From assembly GCF_036250735.1 (NCBI RefSeq), contig NZ_CP109430.1, positions 2,418,001 to 2,482,000 on the forward strand: a stretch of 64,000 nt of DNA, read 5' to 3'. Under the pieces are notes generated by a model. That model was not told where the DNA came from, ran no database searches, and was given only the letters and a program-made list of their open reading frames with translations. Made by a program: the position numbers and the translations under genes. Positions 58,282-64,000 of this stretch are shown here, one piece after another (position 1 is the stretch's first letter; every line of letters starts with the position of its first letter). The stretch comes from Streptosporangium sp. NBC_01495. GTDB lineage: Bacteria; Actinomycetota; Actinomycetes; Streptosporangiales; Streptosporangiaceae.

Positions 58282-58754
58282 AGGAGCTCTTTCGTGGGGG
58301 TTTGTGAGGCATGCCACGACGGCCTACCCAGGGTGATCGGAAGGCAACCCTGGGTGTCCGTTGCCGGACATCCGGAGGGGACGGGTGCGCGAGGTCCGTC
58401 GCGCCCGCCCCCGGTGGCCGCGGGTCCGGCCCGGCGGGTTCTCCGGTCCCGCCTTCCCGGGCGCCGGCGAGGCCCCATTCGGGGCGGAGTCAAGGTTCAC
58501 GATCTTCGGCGGCGTTCCGGATCGTGCTGCACTTCGTATCGGGGCAGGTCGTGCGTTGCGAAACACCGCAATGACTCATGACAGGCGCTGCAAGAACCTA
58601 AGAGGTAACCGCAGCTATAGAGCAAGATTACGAAACTATTTCGCAGGAACCTTGTGGAGCGAGGCATCGGAGTCCTACTGTCACCTCACCCTCGTGGCGT
58701 TCGCCCCGCCCCGAGTGCTTCAGGTGTTCACCCCCCGAGAGAAACGAGCATCCG
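58282..58754. other. regulatory spacer upstream of the glycanase gene
   Basis: About 470 bases without a supportable ORF. CGAAA-cta-TTTCG at 58631-58643 is an inverted repeat like LacI-type operators used for polysaccharide genes, and a GCGAAAC half-site occurs near 58558. The region 58600-58660 is AT-rich and could hold a promoter. Confidence 0.4.
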
Positions 58755-60818
58755 ATGTCACGGAGCATCACAGGAGCTGTGGCGAGATGGACCGGCAGGC
58801 CGTCGCGAAGGGCATCGGTGGCGGTCGCGGCGGTGGTCGCGGCCTCCGTCGGCCTCGGCGTCGTGCCCGGCGCCCCGGCCCTCGCCGGCACGGGCGGGGC
58901 CCCGGCCCCCGTGGTGACGCGCGCCGCCCTCGACCCGTCGCTCGTCGCGGGGCGGGGCGCCACCGTCGCCTTCGCTGAGCAGGAGGCGGAGAACGCCACG
59001 ACGAACGGCACGGCCATCGGCCCGGACCGCGCCGCGTACACGCTGGCGGGGGAGGCGTCCGGCCGTAAGGCGGTGAGGCTGACGCCGGGGCAGCACGTCG
59101 AGTTCACGCTGCCGAAGACGGCCAACGCGATCACCGTGCGTTACAGCATCCCCGACGCTCCCAACGGCGGCGGCATCACCGCGCCGCTGAACGTCACGGT
59201 GAACGGCGGGGGCAAGAAGGTGATGACCCTCACGTCGCAGTACGCGTGGCTGTACAACCAGTATCCGTTCACGAACGACCCGAACGCCGACCTGCTGCAC
59301 CCCGACTGGTGGATCACCGAGTGCGCCTGCGTGCCCAACGCCACGACGCCCGCCCCGACGATCACGAAGCCGTTCCGCCCGACCCACTTCTACGACGAGC
59401 AGCGTCTCCTGCTCGGCAAGACGTACCGCGCGGGTGACAAGGTGCGGCTCACGGTCCCGGCCGGAAGCAACGCGGCGTGGACGGTCATCGACCTGCTCGA
59501 CTCCGAGCTCGTGGGCGCGCCGCACGTCAGGGTCGTCGCGGCGAACGTGCTGGCGTTCGGCGCCGACCCGCTCGGCAGGCGCGACTCCGCCGACGCGATC
59601 GACAGGGCGATCGCCTTCGCGAAGCGCAGCCGCCTCAAGGTCTACATCCCGCCGGGCGTCTACCAGGTGAACCGCCACATCATCGTCGACAACGTGACGA
59701 TCGAGGGCGCCGGCAACTGGCACACGATCATCAAGGGCAAGGAGGTCGCCCTCCCGGCCCCGGCCCCCGACGGCTCGGTGCACACCGGCGTCGGCTTCTA
59801 CGGCAAGGACGCGTCGGCGGGCGGCAGCAGGAACGTGCACCTGTCCGGCTTCGCGATCGAGGGCGACGTCCGCGAGCGCATCGACACCGACCAGGTGAAC
59901 GGCATCGGCGGGGCGCTGAGCGACTCGACCGTCGACGGCCTCTACATCCACCGCACCAAGGTGGGCATGTGGTTCGACGGGCCGATGAGGAACCTGAAGG
60001 TCACGAACAACATCATCGTCGACCAGATCGCCGACGCCCTCAACTTCCACGGCGGCGTCACGAACTCGGTGGTGTCGAACAACTTCACCCGCAACACCGG
60101 TGACGACGGCCTCGCCCTGTGGTCCGAGAAGATCGCCAACGCGGGCAACACGTTCGACCACAACACCGTGCAGACGCCGACCCTCGCGAACGGCATCGCC
60201 GTCTACGGCGGCACGGACAACACCATCTCGAACAACCTCGTCGCCGACCCGATCCGCGAGGGCAGCGGCATCCACGTCGGCTCCCGCTTCGGCGCCGAGG
60301 CGTTCGCCGGGAAACTGTCGATCAAGGACAACACCACGGTCCGGGCCGGCACGTACGAGCTGAACTGGAACATCGGCCTGGGGGCCATCTGGCTCTACGC
60401 GCTCGACAAGAACATCGAGGCGGACATCCAGGTGGTCGGGAACCACTTCCTCGACAACACCTACAACGCGATCATGCTGGTCAGCGACTGGGGCGTGAAG
60501 GACCTGTACTCGATCACGAACGTCCACTTCAAGGACATCAGGGTCGACGGCACCGGCACCTCCGTGGTCAGCGCCCGAGTGAAGGGATCCGCCTCCTTCG
60601 AGAACGTGGACGCCCGCAACGTCGGCGCGGTCGGCGTCAACAACTGCGGTTCGTTCAACTTCCCGCCCACCGGCTCGGAGTTCTCGCTGACGGACCTCGG
60701 CGGCAACGACGGAGGCGGCACCACCGGAGCCTGGCTCGCCCCGTGGATGCTGCCGAACACCATCACCTGCGACGACCGCCCGCCGGTGGTCGCGCCGCCG
60801 GCGCCGTCCCCGTGGTGA
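58755..60818 (+). CDS. secreted right-handed beta-helix glycanase (GH87-like) with N-terminal carbohydrate-binding module
   Basis: A 687-residue exported protein. Signal peptide ('VAVAAVVAASVGLGVV' to AG/A). Next a CBM6/35-like module beginning 'AFAEQEAENATTNGT' and ending before about 265. Then the beta-helix: VLAFGADPLGRRDSADAIDR, VYIPPGVYQVNRHIIVDN, and repeated 'NN.I..N....' coils ('NLKVTNNIIVDQIADALNFH', 'NAGNTFDHNTV', 'NTISNNLVADPI'), with acidic residues in TGDDGLALWSE suited to catalysis. The fold and CBM match alpha-1,3-glucanase (mycodextranase) family 87, but pectate lyase-like relatives are possible. It would degrade extracellular alpha-glucan such as fungal wall or plaque polymer. 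ATG 58755. Confidence 0.87.
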   Translation: MSRSITGAVARWTGRPSRRASVAVAAVVAASVGLGVVPGAPALAGTGGAPAPVVTRAALDPSLVAGRGATVAFAEQEAENATTNGTAIGPDRAAYTLAGEASGRKAVRLTPGQHVEFTLPKTANAITVRYSIPDAPNGGGITAPLNVTVNGGGKKVMTLTSQYAWLYNQYPFTNDPNADLLHPDWWITECACVPNATTPAPTITKPFRPTHFYDEQRLLLGKTYRAGDKVRLTVPAGSNAAWTVIDLLDSELVGAPHVRVVAANVLAFGADPLGRRDSADAIDRAIAFAKRSRLKVYIPPGVYQVNRHIIVDNVTIEGAGNWHTIIKGKEVALPAPAPDGSVHTGVGFYGKDASAGGSRNVHLSGFAIEGDVRERIDTDQVNGIGGALSDSTVDGLYIHRTKVGMWFDGPMRNLKVTNNIIVDQIADALNFHGGVTNSVVSNNFTRNTGDDGLALWSEKIANAGNTFDHNTVQTPTLANGIAVYGGTDNTISNNLVADPIREGSGIHVGSRFGAEAFAGKLSIKDNTTVRAGTYELNWNIGLGAIWLYALDKNIEADIQVVGNHFLDNTYNAIMLVSDWGVKDLYSITNVHFKDIRVDGTGTSVVSARVKGSASFENVDARNVGAVGVNNCGSFNFPPTGSEFSLTDLGGNDGGGTTGAWLAPWMLPNTITCDDRPPVVAPPAPSPW

Positions 60819-60853
60819 TCCTCCGCCACGGCGCGGTCCCGCGTCGTTGATCC

Positions 60854-60897
60854 GATCGGCCGGCCGTCCGGGGAAATCCCCGGGCGGCCGGCCGATC
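60854..60897 (+). terminator. strong hairpin terminator after the glycanase gene
   Basis: Arms of 21 bases with one mismatch (T against G, a wobble pair in RNA) and a two-base loop. It starts 36 bases after the glycanase stop. Confidence 0.8.
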
Positions 60898-60930
60898 TCG
60901 TGCCCGGTGAGGTGCGCGTCTCCACGAGGG

Positions 60931-60970
60931 ACGGCCCGGGACGGCCCGAGACGGCCCGAGACGGCTCAGT
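60931..60970. repeat. 10-bp tandem repeats (acggcccgag)
   Basis: Four near-identical ten-base units. The wider stretch 60819-61369, about 550 bases, also holds the glycanase terminator and the 38-bp palindrome but no supportable ORF. Confidence 0.88.
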
Positions 60971-61045
60971 GGCTCCCGGTCGTACCGCGATCCCGGAACA
61001 TGATTCTTCCTGAACTGACTTGCGATATATCTCATTTGGCGGCAA

Positions 61046-61083
61046 GCTCGTACATAACGCGATACATCGCGTTATGTACGAGC
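61046..61083. promoter_or_regulatory. perfect 38-bp palindrome, probable operator of the FAD monooxygenase gene
   Basis: GCTCGTACATAACGCGAT at 61046-61063, AC, then its exact reverse complement at 61066-61083. Eighteen-base arms with no mismatch are too long for chance in this GC context. It lies 287 bases before the monooxygenase start, and a TGCGATATATC -10-like word precedes it at 61021. A TetR/PadR-type repressor site is likely; the regulator is not in the window. Confidence 0.7.
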
Positions 61084-61369
61084 CTTCGCGGACGGGGGTT
61101 CGGGAGGAATCCGGCGTGGCCCGGCACACGGGGGCGGTCACGCGGGAGCGCTTCCGAGCTCGGCGGCCCGGAGGCGATCGGTGGCCGGTCTCGAAAACGG
61201 CCCCCGGGCGATGCGGCGACATCGCGCCGGAGGCGGGCAGGTCCCCCGCGGAGGCGAAAGCCGACCCCGTCACACGGCGGAGCTCACGCTGCCGGTTGAC
61301 GCCTCCGCGCCGACGAACGCGGAGGTCTTCATCGACGCCTCCGCACCGACGAACGTGGTGGAGGTCTCC

Positions 61370-63025
61370 ATGCGGGAAACACACTCTGACAGCCCTGCGG
61401 GGACGGGCGGCGGCGCACGGCGCGAGGAGCGCGTGCCGGTGCTGGTCGTCGGCGCGGGGTACGCCGGGCTCAGCGCCGCGGCGCTCCTGGCCTGGCGCGG
61501 CGTGCCGGTGACGCTGGTCGAGCGGCACGCGAGCACGTCCGTCCAGCCCAAGGCGTTCGGGGTCAACTGGCGGGCGCTGGAGCTGCTGCGCCCCGTCCCC
61601 GGGATAGAGGAGTCGCTCGGCCAGATCTGGGAGGGCATCGGCGACGGGATGCGCATCGCCATCGCCTCCAGCCTGAGCGACCCGGAACCGAACATGATCG
61701 TCGACGGCCGCCAGGACGACTTCGGCTTCATGACCGAGATCACCCCGGTGCCCAGCGTGGGCGCGCCCCAGTCGCGGGTGGAGGGGCTGCTGCGGGACAG
61801 GGCGGAGAAACTCGGCGCCGACCTGCGCTTCTCCACCGAACTGGTCTCCCTGGAACAGGACGCCGACGGCGTGACCGCGCTGGTCGTCGATCGCGTGACC
61901 GGCGAGGAGACGAGCGTGCGCGCCGACTATCTGGTCGCCGCCGACGGTTACCGCAGCCCTGTCCGCGACCGCCTGGGCATCCCCACCACGGGCAAGGGCG
62001 ATCTGGGCCACGCCTGCGTGATCATGTTCGACGCCGACCTCGGCGATCTGGTGCGCGACCGCGAGGTCACCCTCTGGTACCTGCGGAACGAGACCTTCAC
62101 CGGCGCGATCATCACCGGAACCGGTGTGGACTCGCACGTGCTGAGCGTGAACTACGACCTCGGCGCGGGGGAGAGCGAGGCCGACTTCACCGAGGAACGC
62201 TGCCGCGACCTCGTACGGGTCGCGACCGGCCTGCCCGCGCTCGACGTGCGCCTGCTCGACCGGACGAGCTACGGGATGGCTCACATCCTCGCCGCCCGCT
62301 ACCGGCAGGGCCGGGTGTTCCTCGCCGGGGACGCGGCGCACACGATGCCGCCGACCGGAGGCCAGGGCGGCAGCGCGGCCCTCCAGGACGGCTGCGACCT
62401 CGCCTGGCGGCTCTGGCTGGTGATCTCCGGGCAGGCCGGTGCGGGCTTCCTGGACAGCTACGACGCCGAGCGGCGCCCGATCGGCGAGCTGACGGCCGAC
62501 GCCCAGCTCGCCAACCTCGGGGTCCGGATGCCCCCGGCGATGCGGGTCGGCTACCCGGAACCGCTTGACGACCCCATCGCCGCCATCATCGGTTACCGCT
62601 ACCACTCGGCCGCGATCCTGGCCGAGACCGGCGACGACGGCTCGCTCCTGGAGGACCCCCGCGACCCGACCGGCCGCCCCGGCAGTCGCGCCCCGCACGT
62701 CGTACTGCGCAGGGACGACCGGCCGGTCTCCACCGTCGACCTGTTCGGACCCGGTTTCGTGCTGCTCGCCGGACCGCGCGGGGAGGTCTGGGCGCGGGCC
62801 GCCCAGGTGGCGGCGGACTGGCTGGGCGTGCGGCTCACGTCGTACCGGATCGGCGGGGAGCTGGAGGATCCGGCCGGGGCGTGGCAGCGACGGTACGGCG
62901 TGGGCGACGACGGCGCGGTGCTCGTGCGCCCCGACGGCTACGTCGCCTGGCGGGCGTCCGAGGCCGTCGCCGATCCCGAGGACGTGCTCGACCGCGTACT
63001 CACCGCCGTGCTCGCCCGCTCGTGA
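61370..63025 (+). CDS. FAD-dependent aromatic monooxygenase (PheA/TfdB type)
   Basis: A 551-residue flavoprotein hydroxylase. The dinucleotide fold VVGAGYAGLSAAALL begins at about residue 25, the DG motif is VAADGYRSPVR and the GD motif RVFLAGDAAHTMPPTGGQGG. A C-terminal thioredoxin-like domain (from about 420) is typical of phenol/polyketide hydroxylases such as rifampicin or angucycline monooxygenases. It should hydroxylate an aromatic substrate with NAD(P)H and O2. ATG 61370 has GGAGG five bases upstream. Preceded by a perfect palindrome, so probably repressed until a substrate appears. Confidence 0.93.
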   Translation: MRETHSDSPAGTGGGARREERVPVLVVGAGYAGLSAAALLAWRGVPVTLVERHASTSVQPKAFGVNWRALELLRPVPGIEESLGQIWEGIGDGMRIAIASSLSDPEPNMIVDGRQDDFGFMTEITPVPSVGAPQSRVEGLLRDRAEKLGADLRFSTELVSLEQDADGVTALVVDRVTGEETSVRADYLVAADGYRSPVRDRLGIPTTGKGDLGHACVIMFDADLGDLVRDREVTLWYLRNETFTGAIITGTGVDSHVLSVNYDLGAGESEADFTEERCRDLVRVATGLPALDVRLLDRTSYGMAHILAARYRQGRVFLAGDAAHTMPPTGGQGGSAALQDGCDLAWRLWLVISGQAGAGFLDSYDAERRPIGELTADAQLANLGVRMPPAMRVGYPEPLDDPIAAIIGYRYHSAAILAETGDDGSLLEDPRDPTGRPGSRAPHVVLRRDDRPVSTVDLFGPGFVLLAGPRGEVWARAAQVAADWLGVRLTSYRIGGELEDPAGAWQRRYGVGDDGAVLVRPDGYVAWRASEAVADPEDVLDRVLTAVLARS

Positions 63026-63076
63026 AGGGAACCGCACGTCCGACACGTGACCGGCCTCGGGCGTGACGGTCCATCA

Positions 63077-63114
63077 GGGGGTCGGCCCGCATAAGCCCAA
63101 AACCCACATTGGGA
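63077..63114 (+). repeat. left terminal inverted repeat of a Tn3-family transposon
   Basis: GGGGGTCGGCCCGCATAAGC then CCAAAACCCACATTGGG: the GGGG..., CATAAGC and AAAACCC words are typical of Tn3-family ends of about 38 bases. The transposase gene begins 160 bases later. The right end lies beyond the window. Confidence 0.72.
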
Positions 63115-63236
63115 TGATCTTGAAGGGTTGAATGGCGAGGTTGATGAAGCTGTGATCTTCTTCGCCTGTTGTGTACGTGTTCGTCTCGCTACGGTGTGTC
63201 CCATTCGTTGGCGGGGTGAGCCGGGAGGCGTGTGCG

Positions 63237-64000
63237 GTGACGTCGGTCGAACGGACCGCCTACCGGGTGTTCCCGCGGTTGGTGATGACGCGTGAGCTGT
63301 ACCTCTTCCACTCCCCTTCGGCCGAGGAGACAGCGTGGGCGCGGGAGAAGACCGACACCGATGAGCACCTGCTGGCGTTGACGCTCGCGCTGAAGTGTTT
63401 TCAGCGGCTGGGCCGTTTTGCCAAGACCCGTGAGGTGCCGCCGGTGGTGGTGGAGCACATGCGGCGGTGCCTGGAACTCGGCGAGGATGTCATGCCGGTG
63501 TATGCCTCGTCGCGTACGGCTGAGTCGCATCGGGTGCTGGTGCGCCGCCGGGAGGGGTGGGCTACGCGCCGGGTAAGGCGCGCAAGGTCGCGGCCAAGGC
63601 GATGACCCGGGCGGCGTGGGTGAAGAATCACCCGGCGGACCTGATCAACGTTGCGTTGGAGCGGCTGGCGCAGGCCCGGTTGGAGCCGCCGGCGTTTTCC
63701 ACGCTGGACAGCATGGAGTCGACGATCCGTGGCCAGGTCAACGGACAGATCTTCGAGACGATCTGGCGGCGGCTGAGCGCCGGGGATCGCGTGCGGCTCG
63801 CGGCGTTGCTGGTGGTCGGGCCGGGTGGCAAGAGCGATCTGGATCGGTTGAAGAAGCCGGCGCGGCGGGCGAGCTGGTCGAAGTTCAAGGAGCAGGCCGC
63901 GCACCTGGCCTGGGTGGAGGGATTGTGTGACACCGGGGCGGTGCTGGAGGGCATCGCCGCCTCGAAGATCGCCGACTTCGCCGGTGAAGCGGATGCGGCC
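63237..64000 (+). mobile_element. Tn3-family transposase (DUF4158 N-terminal part), frameshifted, cut by window edge
   Basis: GTG 63237 opens 'TSVERTAYRVFPRLVMTREL' then DEHLLALTLALKCFQRLGRF, as in DUF4158 of Tn3-type transposases. Near 63550-63560, in a poly-G tract (gggaggggtggg), the frame breaks (the first frame goes to stop at 63605) and homology resumes in another frame as GYAPGKARKVAAKAMTRAAW, then HPADLINVALERLAQARLEP and FSTLDSMESTIRGQV, open to 64000. Either a real inactivating shift or a programmed or sequencing slip in the G-run. The catalytic DDE part is beyond the window. Confidence 0.82.

Overview
The window is about 64 kb of very GC-rich actinobacterial DNA. GTG starts are frequent, ATGA and GTGA gene overlaps are common, and typical actinomycete families are present: an XRE/DUF5753 + DUF397 pair, AfsR-like NB-ARC/TPR proteins, PAC2, DUF6461, and a class A RNase P RNA next to the nif3 - zinc ribbon - RNase H/phosphatase operon. 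The gene families and the many short tandem repeats between genes suggest a Streptosporangium/Nonomuraea-type member of the Streptosporangiales, but no 16S gene is present, so the genus is an inference.

Layout. 0-9 kb: the XRE/DUF397 pair, an arylamine N-acetyltransferase, a HicB-like toxin-antitoxin pair, an ABC exporter divergent from a MarR regulator, an unusual amidohydrolase and a secreted M6-type protease. 9-20 kb: a membrane-anchored NB-ARC/TPR protein, a coiled-coil membrane protein, a tyrosine phosphatase, a Gfo/Idh oxidoreductase, a PAC2 protein, an ankyrin protein, a terpene cyclase and a LuxR-like ATPase without its DNA-binding domain. 20-27 kb: an ABC-2 permease coupled to an alpha/beta-hydrolase-ABC ATPase fusion, then a polytopic membrane protein convergent with copD/copC. 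27-31 kb: what looks like an eroded NRPS-like operon, with the tail of an adenylation domain, a shortened carrier protein and an intact condensation-domain protein, followed by an MFS exporter.

31-44 kb: a DMT exporter with a TetR regulator, an orphan histidine kinase, an M19 dipeptidase, a flavin monooxygenase, the conserved housekeeping block nif3 - zinc ribbon - rnhA/phosphatase - rnpB, a NarL-type two-component system and a lipoprotein hydrolase. 44.9-46.2 kb is a mobile-element scar: a tRNA-Thr 3' fragment, 13-bp direct repeats and a frameshifted, truncated IS110 transposase that runs into the 3' end of a DUF6461 gene. 47-52 kb: a minus-strand MFS - monooxygenase - monooxygenase operon, with the same 28-bp motif upstream of its first gene and inside the MFS 3' end, and a small leader ORF. 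53-58 kb: a second orphan kinase paralogous to the one at 33 kb, then another NarL-type system. 58-64 kb: a secreted beta-helix glycanase, an FAD aromatic monooxygenase behind a perfect 38-bp palindrome, and the left end of a Tn3-family transposon with a frameshifted transposase cut by the window edge.

Much of the window is accessory DNA: exporters, tailoring-type oxidoreductases, orphan sensors, mobile-element debris and gene remnants around the one clearly core block at 37.7-41.5 kb. Positions come from reading the sequence; family names come from recognised motifs, without any database search.
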